Origin: Cavenderia fasciculata
Lineage: Eukaryota; Evosea; Eumycetozoa; Acytosteliales; Cavenderiaceae
Length of the DNA: 64,000 nucleotides
Reading direction: 5' to 3'
Assembly: GCF_000203815.1 (NCBI RefSeq)
Contig: NW_004457695.1
Span: forward strand, 992,001 to 1,056,000
In this document: one piece after another, positions 1 through 10,635 of the stretch
How positions within the stretch are numbered: the stretch's first letter is position 1
Layout: each line of letters begins with the position of its first letter
Program-made: the position numbers and the translations under genes
The notes under the pieces: model-generated
What the model was told of the DNA's origin: nothing
The model's input: the letters and a program-made list of their open reading frames with translations, nothing else
Databases searched by the model: none

Positions 1-271
1 AGATGAAAAGTATCGTATCGTCGAATACCAATTCCAACAAGCCACCGATCAATGCAATGAATTAAAAGAACAAAATCAAACTCTCCAAGAAAGAATTGAA
101 ATGATTAAATTGGAATATGAAACAAAAGTTAGTCAATCAAATTCTCATTTTGAAAAGGTAAATATAGAAACAAAATATTTATTATATTTATATATATATA
201 CAATCCATAATAATAATAATCAAATAATTATAATCACCCAATCATAATATATTAACACAAAATTTAAAAAA

Positions 272-308
<37 letters not shown>

Positions 309-738
309 CGGTTGTTTGTTTAAATTGTTGTTGTTGGTTATTGTTTTCACAAAACATTACACTATACATACACACATTACACATTCACATTATATTTATA
401 TATATATATATATATATATCTATCTATAATTTTATGACATTTTATACTAATACTTATAGAAAAATAAGATTATAAAGGAAAATGAAGAATTAAAACAAAG
501 ATTAAAACGTTATGAATCAGAGGATCATCAAATAGATATCATTGAAATGGAAGATGAAACTAAAACACTACGTGTAAAGGTTGAAGATCTATCAAACAGA
601 CTGCAAAACGAAAGAAATCTCAACAAACATTTACAATCACAACTCGATCACTCTGATCAATCTCCACTCATTCCAGGTGGTGGCAATAGTACCAACTCTG
701 CTTATCATAATAGAAGACAATGTTGTGGACTTTGTTAA
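1..738 (+). CDS. 3' end of a coiled-coil protein gene (5' end outside window)
   Basis: This is the last part of a gene that begins before the window. Exon 1 is open at the left edge in the frame starting at base 2 and ends at 157. A 302-base AT-rich intron (158-459) follows, and exon 2 is 460-738 with a TAA stop. The protein is rich in Glu, Lys, Gln and Leu in a heptad-like pattern (for example RLKRYESEDHQIDIIEMEDE), so a coiled coil is expected through most of both exons. The coil ends in a short Pro/Gly/Ser/Asn linker and a terminal QCCGLC. The last four residues, CGLC, have the shape of a CaaX prenylation box with an adjacent cysteine that could be palmitoylated, which would place the protein on a membrane; this is inference. 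I do not recognise the family from this fragment. Confidence 0.75.
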
Positions 739-1090
739 ACATTACAAATCAAAATCAAAAACAAAAAAGGCTACTTTTTCCAACAAAACAACAAAAACAC
801 AAAAATATTTATTTATTTTTTTTCCAAACCTATAAACCTAAAACAACCATTATTTATTTATTTATTATTATTACTTTATACTTTTTTTAAATATATAATA
901 AAAATTAAAATTCCCTAAAGTTTTCATAATTATAATTATTTATTGCAGTTGTTTGAAATTTAATTTAGAAAAAAACGAAAGACAAATTCGATCGTTTGGG
1001 TGTTTTCAAATCATTTTTAAATTAAATTTGTATATCTGTAAATAATTAGAAGTTATCTAGTTATAATTAACATTAAAGAGAAAAAGAAAG
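739..1090. other. AT-rich intergenic stretch
   Basis: About 350 bases between two genes read in the same direction. It holds poly-A and poly-T tracts and AT repeats, with no reading frame or structured repeat that I can support. It probably carries the 3' UTR of the upstream gene and the promoter of the zinc-binding gene at 1091. Confidence 0.6.
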
Positions 1091-2351
1091 ATGGACGTAT
1101 CAATGATATTAGGACAAAGAATGATAATGGGATGGACATTATTGGATGTAGTATGTGGAGTTTGTAAAGTGGTGCCATTGATTGAAGACAAGAAAAAGAA
1201 TTTTACCGAATGTGTTCAATGTCATCGTACATTCAAGAGAGAGAATGGTGATCTTGTAGAAACTAAAAAGGCGGCCGATATTATACCACCAACAGCAGCA
1301 GCAGCAGCAGCAGCTACTAATGCAAATGTAGCTGTTGTACCAACTACAAAACAAGTAGAATCATTCCGTGATATTGATAGAGAAGAATACAATGAATCTA
1401 GAAATATTTCAAATAGTCACTCTTTAAACTCTACCGGTTCATCATCTTCAAATACATTACAACAATTACTTTCATCTTCAAAACAACCAACAACTGCTAC
1501 TACAACTACTACAACTACTACAGTCATTGCCGATAAACAACCAAAAACGAATCATAATACCGATTATGATCAATACTATGACGATGAAGATTACGAACCA
1601 TTTACTGAAAGTGAAAGATTACAATTTGAACAAAGAATGAAAAAGACTGATGAAATTAGTACAAAGATTGGTCAAAAGTTAATGTTGGGTTGGGCATTAC
1701 TTGGTGATGTTTGTCCAAATAATCAATGTTTGGATGTATGTACAGTTGAAAAAAGAATAATAATATTGATTTAGATCTACATATATATATATATTAATAT
1801 TTTCATGTATTGTTTATTAGACACCATTAATGAGAGATAGAGAAAAATATTTTGTTTGTGTATCTTGTGGAGCAAGAGCATTGGATGTAAAGGATTTGAA
1901 AAAGGCAGATGTATATGAAACTTTGATATCTCCAGCATCATCTGTAACTACTGCATCAACACCAACACCAATGAATATAGAAGAGTCACCATTAAAACAT
2001 AATAATAATAATAATGGAATTTCACCAATTAAAGAACCAATTCAAAAGAGACAAAAAAAAGTTGATGAAGAACAACAACAATCCTCTTCCTCTTCTTCCA
2101 TTTCATCAAAACCAACCATTTTCAATTATTCCAACAACTGTTCAACTAAAAGTTTATTACATGATGAAATTAGAGATATGCCATTGGTAATTGACAAGAC
2201 ATTGGAAACTTTATTAAACAAGTTGAAAGACTCTGAAACCAAGTTGGGATCTGCTGGCGCCCAAGAAACACTTGCTCAATTTGCATCGATTCGCGAATGC
2301 TCACAAGCTATCACCTCTCTTTTAGAATTAAAGAAACAATTGTTATCTTAA
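1091..2351 (+). CDS. Double ZNRD2/SSSCA1-type zinc-binding protein
   Basis: Exons 1091-1735 and 1821-2351 give 391 residues; the donor GTATGT and acceptor TTATTAG restore the family motif CLDTPLMRDREKYFVCVSCG. The Sjogren syndrome/scleroderma autoantigen 1 (SSSCA1, ZNRD2, UPF0148) domain has a GQ.ll.GW.ll....C..C....PL......C..C pattern. It occurs twice here. Copy 1 (residues about 6-52) has GQRMIMGWTLL, then CGVC and CVQCH. Copy 2 (about 195-245) has GQKLMLGWALL, then CPNNQC, PLMRD and CVSCG. Between them lies a low-complexity linker with poly-Ala, Ser and Thr runs; after copy 2 come a Ser/Asn linker and a helical C-terminal tail ending in ITSLLELKKQLLS. Each copy should bind one zinc ion. 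The molecular role of ZNRD2 is poorly known. The doubled domain is the unusual point, since the human protein has one copy. Confidence 0.85.
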
Positions 2352-2545
2352 GTTAAAAATAAAGAACCAAGAGTAATTTTATTATGTTTCAAAAGTGTGT
2401 AGGATCCAATCCTCATTTATATCTGGCAATAATATTTTAGTTGATGAATATTGATTATTAATATTTAAAGAGGGGAAGGGGAGTATTGGTATTTATTTAT
2501 TTATTTAATTTAATTTAAATGCCAATTTGTTGTTAATGACGTCGA
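2352..2545. other. Short convergent intergenic region
   Basis: About 190 bases separate the stop codons of two convergent genes. It is AT-rich with a purine-rich stretch near 2470, and would contain both 3' ends. No other feature is visible. Confidence 0.5.
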
Positions 2546-4115
2546 TTAGGAAGCAGGAGCATCATTTGGAGTACAAACAGAAATGAATGGTTGATTTTTA
2601 TATTTCTCAAGATCGATAACTTCGGTGATACAAAGTAGGATGGTAGAGATGACAATAACCAAACAAATCAAAAAGATAAAGTATGACTTTCTGTTGGATT
2701 TCTTGACCGCGTACAATAATGATTGAGTACCAACAAAACAAGCAATAAAAGCTGTAAAGTAATAGACTAAACCATAATCCAATCTTAACTTTCCAAGTAA
2801 AACATATTGAATTGCTGATGATGCACTTGTAAATAACTAGAAAATATAATAATAATAATTATTATTAATATTGGCTAAATCTTATATATATATTTGTTTT
2901 TTGATTTAATATTTACAATCATAAAACTTGAAGTAGCAGCAGTAATATCTGGAGAAAGACCCATTTGTAATAATACTGGACCTTTAATCATACCACCTCC
3001 AATACCTAAAAGTGAAGCTAAAATACCGGCAATCACCGAAAGGAATCCAAGGAGGATGATGGTTTGTGGTGAATAGTTAATATCTCCTTCGACCTTGATT
3101 CCTTGTAATTGATTCTTTTTCCATCTACGGTACAAGTACAATGCTGTCAATATCCAAGTGACAATGATGACTGGCCAAATGGCAAATGACAGTGTCCAAT
3201 AAGTAGGACTACACAATTTAATGCCAACCATTGAATATTCTCCATCACCACCCTTTAAAACGGAAAATACAGTTGACAATGCAAGTACTAAAACGATTGC
3301 CGATATTTTTCCCCATTCTGCGTCTTTGAATGCTAAAAAAAAGAAAAAAAAGAGAGATTAATATGAATAGGTATGTATGTATATGATTTAATTTAAATTG
3401 ATATTTCATACGATTGGATTGTTGAGTTTCAGATCCATCTGAATTGATAGAGGTATTTTTAATTTGTGAATAACTCTTGGTTTCATTTTCCTTTTTGTAG
3501 ATTGATAAACCTTTACGGAAGGTTGTGATGGCCGTAGCGGTAAGAGTGACAACCAAAAGAATTAAAATAACAAATGGTGGTAAAAAGGTATGTAGATAGA
3601 CACCAAAGGTGGTACCACCCAATGTCAATGGTTCAATTAACAATACGACAGAGTAATCGATCAAATGCTTGTTTGCAAATGGATGTCTTCTTGGGAAATT
3701 TTGAATAAAATTGGCCATTGCACATCCTGCTACTAAACACTAAAAAGAGAGACAGACAGACAGTTAATAAATGTGAAATCAACATTCAAAATATATTTAA
3801 TTATTATTATTATTTTTGATTTCTTACATTTGATAATGGAATAGCAGTTTTTGGACTAAATTTAGAAACTAAAATAAGGATTGGAATGTAGATACCTCCA
3901 CCTCCAACACCTCCACCCGATGATAGAGCACATCCGATAAAGAGGAGACAAAGTCCGACTATATCCAAAAATGTAAAATGATCGTGGAACAATGATTTAT
4001 GTTCACATATACCTTCAGCACAAACACTTTGTGATGAAACTTGAGATTGACATTGACTGTCTGTAAAACAATTTCTAAAAAAAAATAAAAAGAAATGATT
4101 AATATGAGAGGGAAA

Positions 4116-4191
<76 letters not shown>

Positions 4192-4490
4192 TTTGACTAT
4201 ACGTACGAACAAGTATTATTTAAACAAATATAACCCATTAGACATTGGGAACAAGATTGATTGGGTGGTGGGGGAGGGGCCTCTTGATCGACCTGATCCA
4301 TAATGGCCATATTATTTTGATGATTCATATTATTATTATTATTATTATTGTTGGCAATGATGGGATAACCATTAATGGAGTTGGAGTGTTTGATATGAAT
4401 CTTTTTAGATTCTGCTATACCTCCACACAATGATAATATTACTCCTATTACTATTAATAGTAGAGTAACATTTTTACTATTGATTGCCAT
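2546..4490 (-). CDS. TauE/SafE-family multi-pass membrane transporter
   Basis: Five exons on the minus strand: 4490-4207, 4074-3828, 3739-3412, 3332-2917 and 2836-2546, giving 521 residues in one continuous frame. An N-terminal signal sequence (LLLIVIGVILSLCGGIA) is followed by an Asn- and Pro-rich luminal segment with a cluster of about ten cysteines (CSQCLMGYICLNNTC and onward). Two half-repeats typical of the sulfite/sulfonate exporter family TauE/SafE come next. The first has GGGVGGGGIYIPILILV and the second GILASLLGIGGGMIKGP, each with about four hydrophobic segments. The family exports organic or sulfur-containing anions in bacteria; eukaryotic substrates are unknown. A soluble loop rich in Lys, Ser and Asn separates the halves. 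Intron 1 carries a long ATT repeat. Confidence 0.88.
4116..4190. repeat. (ATT)n microsatellite in intron 1 of the TauE/SafE gene
   Basis: About 25 uninterrupted ATT units lie inside the intron 4075-4206. On the transcribed (minus) strand this is an AAT run. It is expected to vary in length between strains. Confidence 0.9.
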
Positions 4491-5691
4491 ATAGATATTT
4501 TATATTATTATTATTTATGTATTATTATTTTTTTTTTGAAATAGGAAATGGAATTAATAGTAATGTTCAAAAGTTGGTTTGGTTGGTTAAATATTTAATA
4601 ATGGTGATCCTGACTTGGAATGTAATGTAATGTAATGTGGTGATACTAATTATAATATGAATCTATAACATTTAAAAAGAGAATATCGATATTAGAAATA
4701 CTGTATTATTATCGTTGATGATGATGATAATTGATGTCGTATAGATGTTGGTGATTAATACAGAAAAGAAAGAACTAGTGGAGTGAAGAAAAGGAATTAT
4801 TAATCATTAAAATAATAATAATAATAATAACAACAGACAAGACAAGAAAAAAGAAGATTCTTCTAGAGATGGGTATGAAACATGAATTAATTTAAAGAAA
4901 GGAAGTGAGGGAGGGAAGGGAATGATGATTTTTAAATCATATTTTGGTTGTGTGTCAAAACACCTGTGTAGATTGTAGTTGTGGTTGTGTTGTATGTGTG
5001 GGGGATATGTTTGTTGGGAAGAGTGAGTGAGTGAGTGTGGAGTGTGTTTGTATATGGAAAACCAGGCGCCAGAGAAACATAATGGAAATACAGGATTAAA
5101 ATGTGTTGTACATTTACAAACTAAAATAAATTAAACACAAGAGTGGACAGAGATAGATAGATAGATGGATGCCAAGAGGCAGACGGATAGATAGATACAT
5201 TGAACAAATATACGTTGAAATGATATCTTTCACCAATGTTGGTGTATCTGCAAAGTATTATTATTGTTTCAATGTTTAACATTAATATTGTCCACAGCAT
5301 TCATCCCCACTTTAACATCACCTTACAAACTTGTCTTGACCAATCCAAAATCTCCCCCTCGTTTTCACCATCCGCTGATTTGGTGAAATGGGGTGGTGTG
5401 GTGATGGGTTGAACAGTACCTAAATATCTTATGTCTTTGGCTGTGATAAATCAATCCTACTATACTGCAAGCAAACAACAACAACAACAAATAAAACTAA
5501 CTGCTGATTAATATTAATGACCAACCACTGTGTTATCATCACATCATGATGTGATGCTTCCATTCCATCCAATCCCTTCTTCTTTACTTCACCCCCTTCC
5601 TTTATTTGACGATCGGGTGAGTGGAATGGGATATAGATGTTGATTGTAGTTGTTGTTGGTGTTTGCCTGGTCAAGGGAATCATAACTATTT
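4491..5691. other. Intergenic region with G/T-rich and low-complexity tracts
   Basis: About 1.2 kb upstream of the TauE/SafE gene. It contains simple repeats, a strongly GT-rich stretch at about 4940-5060 (GTGTG and GAGTGAGTGAG runs) and AGATAGATAG tracts near 5150. GT-rich elements of this sort resemble the G-box sites of dictyostelid developmental promoters, which is only a suggestion. The overlapping minus-strand open frames here have no family match that I recognise. Confidence 0.4.
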
Positions 5692-5899
5692 CTATGTTCG
5701 GCGGCGGTCATTATAAATAACAGTAGCCTTCTTTGGTTCTTTAAAAGTAGTGCGTTGTGTTGTTTTTTGAGATAAATAAATTGTGTGTGGTGGGGTTTCA
5801 TGCATTGAAGCCGAATATCCTTGTTGAATTGAATGAATAATTGCCGATTGATATCCATCATAATCATTATCATCATCATCATTAAATAATGTCGTCGTT
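5692..5899 (-). CDS. Possible short coding exon, unassigned
   Basis: On the minus strand a 69-codon frame ends in TAG at 5692. Its translation starts with an Asp-rich run (NDDDDNDYDGYQ) and continues SAIIHSIQQGYSASMHETPP through FKEPKKATVIYNDRRRT. The residue composition looks like protein, unlike the simple-repeat translations around it. The base before the frame follows an AG, so it could be a terminal exon, but I find no convincing upstream exon. The only internal ATG would give 37 residues. It may be a real exon, a remnant, or chance. Two other frames are also open over the same bases, which lowers confidence. Confidence 0.25.
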
Positions 5900-6149
5900 C
5901 TACATAGTTAACTTACGCGCGCGATGGTGAATGAAATTACTATATACAAACAACTAAACTAATATGATATTGATATTATTAATAATTATTATGAATTCTT
6001 TCTTATTTATATATATTTATATAAATATATATATATTATTATTTCTCACTGTTTAAACACATCATGATGAAGGACGAGAGAGGGGATTCGTTCAGTGGGG
6101 TTGGCCTTTAGATTTTTAGTTTTGTTTTGCTGTTTCAAACAAAAAGGAT

Positions 6150-6430
6150 AAAAAAAGATACGATTTGCAAAAAATCTAAGGTGATGAGCGCGACATTTTA
6201 GTCGAACCTGCTTCGGAATCGAATACCGACATCTTCCATCAGACCATACTCGGTCCTATCGCACTCTTCCAGTTACTTTTCAATAACAGACCAAAATTAC
6301 AGAGTCGACATCATCAATCGATCTATGGAACGTCATCAATGGGTAAATGAAAAGCCCATTATTGCATTCCTGAATGCAAATCCATTGTGGACAGGGCATG
6401 AAGAAAACCTCATCAACCATTAAGTTTATA
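6150..6430 (+). pseudogene. Coding-like remnant of unknown family
   Basis: This stretch is clearly richer in G and C than its surroundings and reads as protein in more than one frame in succession. One frame gives SESNTDIFHQTILGPIALFQ; a neighbouring one gives ERHQWVNEKPIIAFLNANPL and ends in TAA near 6423. The likeliest reading is a decayed gene fragment. I do not recognise the parent family, and no relative was noticed elsewhere in the window. Confidence 0.35.
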
Positions 6431-6670
6431 AAAGAAATTTCTTAATTAAATTGTTTGCAGAGTGCAAATCTAATCTTTCCTCTTTTTGGGAATCCTCAAT
6501 CATACATGATTATTATCATTTAAGAAAGAGACAAAATTAATTAATAGTTTTTTTATAAAATACATATAAATAAACTTCTTTGTGCAATTACTAAATATGA
6601 TATAAATAATTTAAAATACATTTTTATTGGTTTGTTGTTTTGAAAATCAATATGTGAAATAGAAATGATC

Positions 6671-6829
6671 ATTCACAGTGTTACATCATTGAAATATTTG
6701 TATATAAAGTTTATCTCACTGGACACGGTCGAGGGTCAACTCTTTCAATCGTTGGAGGATAAATATGGTTATCAGGTCGTTCTCTATTGTTGGGGAGATG
6801 TTGAAAGCAAAAAAATACATTCCCAATAA
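6671..6829 (+). pseudogene. Truncated 3' end of a third tandem paralog
   Basis: The bases match the last 53 codons of the gene at 10114-11490 almost perfectly, down to the stop codon (IHSVTSLKYLYIKFISLD at the start, KKIHSQ and TAA at the end, against KKIHTQ in the whole gene). Nothing upstream of 6671 resembles the rest of that gene, so this is a 5'-truncated copy. Its downstream flank also matches the flank of the whole gene (see the direct repeat). The frame is still open and the few differences are substitutions, so the duplication is recent or has been refreshed by gene conversion. Confidence 0.85.
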
Positions 6830-7221
6830 TGGAAATATTTATTCTTTAAAAAAATATATAAATATATATTATGCATACCCATTACATTACATTTCTTTAT
6901 AAACTCCAACTATGATATGATATAAATAATATAAATTTACATTTTGTAGATTTGTTGTGTTTTGTTTGAAATTTCAATATATATTTATTAATTATTTTTA
7001 ATTGTTTTTTTTCCTCTACAAAGCCAAATTTCCCCAGTCAAAACAGTACTGTAATTATAGTAGTATCAAACAACTTACAAATTTATTTATTCCACCATTG
7101 TCAAAACGACAGACTAATAGAGACAGAGAGACAATACAAACACAAAACACCCAACTTGAAGAACACAATACCAGACAGAACAAACACACACTGTTCAGTT
7201 CAAACACACCTCCAAATTTCA
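6671..7221 (+). repeat. Direct repeat copy 1 (paralog 3' end plus downstream spacer)
   Basis: About 550 bases are nearly identical to 11332-11946. The shared block contains the 3' coding end of the paralog family, its 3' flank and the region just before the next gene, including GTCAAAACAGTACTGTAATT and the AGACAGAGAGACAATACAAA tract. Copy 1 lacks about 60 bases just after the stop codon that copy 2 has. Outside 6671 and 7221 the two sequences diverge at once. Confidence 0.9.
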
Positions 7222-7274
7222 ACCAATGAGTTTTCAGTACCGTACATCTTCAAAGACTTTTAAAAGTAAAGAAG

Positions 7275-8940
7275 ATGGATAATAATAACAAACAAACAGA
7301 TAATAATAATATTAATATTATAGAAAGATATAGAATCAGTAGTAAATCATTCAAATTATTGGAAGATAAAAAGTGTCCATTATGTGATAGTCAACTGTTT
7401 GATAGAACAACACTCAATCATCACATTGCATTGTGTTCAATCTATTTCATGCGATACAATCAAATAAATGTCGATCAAATGGTGAATCATGTAAAAGATG
7501 ATGATGAAAGGAACAAGAGGAGATTACTCCAAACACCTAGAAGAATGATGGATATTGGACTATTTCGATCAGTGTTGATTGTCAATGCATACACTCGTAG
7601 TATCATCATCAAACATCAAAGACATATCAATCGATTACTATCAACATCTGCAAAAAAGCTGACAAAAACCCAACAAGAACTAATATCATTAGGTTTACCT
7701 GACAGTGGGGATAAGGTCGGTCGAGAAGGTAGATATCATTGTTATATATCTTTTTATTCTGAGGACAGCATAGCTGATTTAATTAAACAAGTAAATGGGC
7801 TCAGAAGAGTAATTCAACAATCTAAATTGGTAACATATTTATCTATTAAATTTTATTACTCTGAAATTGAACTTGGTATGATATTATTAAAAAAAAAAGA
7901 GCGAGCGAGAGAGAGAGAGAGAGGAATAATTATTATATTATATTATATATATTAATCCTATCATAATTTCTCTTTCTCTTTCTCTCTCTCCTCTCTCTAT
8001 AGCAAGACCATATGTAAACTTAATCTATCAAGATCTAAAAGAGAATACAACCATCACAGAGTATTCTATCGATCCACCACTATTTGGAAGAATGATCTAT
8101 GCAGAGAGACCAAGTACAAGATTCAGCATTCCTGAAGTTCAATCTTTCGTTTACTATGATAGTTGTTACCTTTACATACCCTTTTGTTTACCATCAATGG
8201 TTCCCCACATTGATAAATATCTTGTTAAAAGTTCAGGTATGTACCATCATATCAAGTACATTCATTCTTATTATGTTATTGTTATTGATCCAAATTTCAT
8301 CCAATGCCATTCATTATATTTTCTTTTCTGCAGCTTTTATTAAACAATCATGTCGAACATTGACAGGATCACCATATATTAAAACTGTCAAACAGCTTTG
8401 TAGTTTCCGAGAACCTTCTGATGCTAAAGTATTCAATCAATTCACACTCAGTCTACCCAATCTTGAATGTATTCGATTGGAATGGGATAAGGTGGACGAG
8501 TATATACCACTGCTGATCGTTGAACTATTAAATAGAAACCAAATCAAACACATGACCATTTATTGCTATTTCACACTATTACAATGTCAACAACTATTCA
8601 ATGCCATCAAGACAAACAAATCACTCATCTCTTTAAAACTCTATAGTATGTCACCAACGTTGCCAAAGTATTTTTTAATTAATACTTACTTTACTGATCA
8701 TATTTATTTATTAATTAAACTACAGTTAATTCTTGTAAAAGTGAATGGATTCAACATATTTATGATGGTTTAAAAGAGATTCACAGTTACACAACGTTAA
8801 AGTACCTTTATCTTAGGGATACATGCCCAAGGGGGGACAATGAAAAACTATTATTGAAATCGTTGGAGGATGATTATGGTTATAAGGTCATTATTTATGA
8901 TAGTCAAAGTGGTGGACCCAAAAAAATACATACTCAATAA
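7275..8940 (+). CDS. Tandem paralog A: unassigned protein with N-terminal C2HC-like motif
   Basis: Four exons, 7275-7875, 8003-8236, 8334-8645 and 8726-8940, give 453 residues in a continuous frame. Residues about 32-56 contain CPLCDSQLFDRTTLNHHIALC, here read as two short parts CPLC and HHIALC, a spacing that could bind zinc. The rest resembles the leucine-rich, repeat-like proteins common in dictyostelids (LPNLECIRLEW, NRNQIKHMTIYC, TNKSLISLKLY), with no signal peptide or membrane segment. The exon structure was confirmed against paralog B: the first and last introns share position and phase, but the intron 8237-8333 is absent from B. Compared with B it carries an extra segment of roughly 75 residues before the first intron. 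Function is unknown; a protein-binding scaffold is the most one can infer. Confidence 0.8.
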
Positions 8941-9086
8941 TGGCTATTGTATAATAATAACCAACCGTATGCTAGAAATGAAGACAAATATTTTATATTT
9001 ATTTGGTTTAAAAAGGTGTAAGGGTTCGTCATTTTCATAATAGAGCAATGCTTTTGTTAGTCATCCACTAGTGATTTTGTATCCCA
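8941..9086. other. Short spacer after paralog A
   Basis: About 150 bases of AT-rich sequence, probably the 3' flank of paralog A. Unlike the paralog B flank it does not belong to the direct repeat. Confidence 0.5.
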
Positions 9087-9957
9087 TTAATTTGAATCAT
9101 CTTCTTCACCATCTCCATCATCAGGGGTCTTTCTTTTTGGAGGCGGCGCCTTATAAGGCGTGCCATCACTTCCTCCAAGCAAACGATATGGGAGAGCTCT
9201 CCCATTTGGTTCGATGTGTTCCAGCATATACATATTGTGTATATTTACTGATTTCAATAGGTTTTCTGGAATCTTATCATAGCTTTTCTTGATGGGAGAA
9301 GCATAAAAAGGAGATTTTGAAGGAGAAGGAGAAGGAGGTGAGGTCTTTTGTTCATTGGGGGGTGGGTCGACAGAACGCACGGTTGTCGTCTTTCGTTTTG
9401 TGGCGAGGGGGGGGGGAGAGGGAGGGGGGATCACTTGTTTTTATTTTTTTGAGGGCGCGGTTGAGGGCAGCCACCTTTTGTTCAGGGAGAATGATTGATT
9501 CCAAAGCTAATCTTTTCAAATAAATCGATCTCTGTTTTTTGTTTTGCAATGCAAGCTACGTCGTCAATAGATTGACAGAAAAGAATGGGGGGGCACCATG
9601 AAATAACAGAATAGAGATTTATTTGTTCGCCATATTGAACACACAATTTACATGCTGCTACCGTAAATTCTTTCCAAATCCCGGGTTTCCCAACCTCTTG
9701 ACAGATTTCCAGCATTGAGTCATTGTATTCTTCGTTTGGCTCGCATTTTTCACCTGTCTCTTCGCCAGTCCCAGGTCAAATGAACAACCTTGAGAATGAG
9801 AGACAAAAAATCCTACTATTATTAAAAGAAGAATGATAAAAACAACTTTTCTTTGTTTCATTTTATCTTTTGTAAATGTTTTTGTGCTAGGAATAAAAGT
9901 TAAAGTGAAGATTATGTATCCAGCAATTACCTTGAATTTTATCTTCCCGCTCCTCAT
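9087..9957 (-). pseudogene. Decayed coding block, unassigned, with signal/TM start and Pro/Ser-rich end
   Basis: On the minus strand from an ATG at 9957 the sequence reads as protein, but the open reading passes through different frames in more than one place, so it looks broken unless the sequence has errors in its homopolymer runs. The start has two hydrophobic segments (VIAGYIIFTLTFIPS and VVFIILLLIIVGFFV). A cysteine-rich middle follows (LEICQEVGKPGIWKEF, AACKLCVQYGEQI, WCPPILFCQ, DDVACIAKQ), then a helical Lys-rich part (LPEQKVAALNRALKKI) and a Pro/Ser-rich tail ending in GDGEEDDSN. Composition is more G/C-rich than its neighbours, with runs of seven to eight G or C. It sits between two tandem paralogs and interrupts their array, which suggests an inserted piece. 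I cannot name the family. Confidence 0.5.
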
Positions 9958-10113
9958 GGTGGATCAAAATTTCTTTGCCTTGGGTTGCTAACTTAGGATC
10001 GAGCATTTAAGTGATAGCGACCCTTTGACATGTAACACCCCCCCCCTCCTTATTCTCTGTGAATAAAAATATAACTTAAAATATTAATTAATTTGAAAAT
10101 AAGAAGAAGAAAG
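9958..10113. other. Spacer before paralog B
   Basis: About 150 bases. It contains a run of eight C residues near 10028 and an AT-rich tract directly before the paralog B start codon. It does not match the corresponding upstream region of paralog A. Confidence 0.5.
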
Positions 10114-10564
10114 ATGGACATACAAACAGACAATATTATAAAAAGATATAGAATCAGTAAATCATTCAAAGCATTGGAAGATAACAAATGTCCATTATGT
10201 GACAGTCAACAGTCTGACAGGACAACACTCAACGATCACATTACATTGTGTTCAATCTATTTCATGCGATACAATCAAATAGATGTCGATCAAATGGTGA
10301 ATCATGTAAACGATAAAGAAGCAGTTAGACGAGGTAGATGTCGTCTTGTGATTGATTTTAGGAGGGATGATGCATTTGAGAGACAAGTAGATCAAGTCAG
10401 AAGAATCATTCAACAATCTAAATTGCTTAAATATTTAACTATTTCCTTTCACTTTAATGATAAGCTACTTGAAAAAGGTAAACCAAAATAAAAAATAATA
10501 ATAATCAAGAACACGAACCCCAATTGGCCAATTATTATTAATTATTTATCCATTCATCTTTACC

Positions 10565-10635
<71 letters not shown>

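Noticed and set aside
6180-6260. Minus-strand sequence with GGTATTCGATTCC, resembling a tRNA T-arm
   Set aside because: There is no acceptor stem, D-arm or anticodon arm at the right distances.
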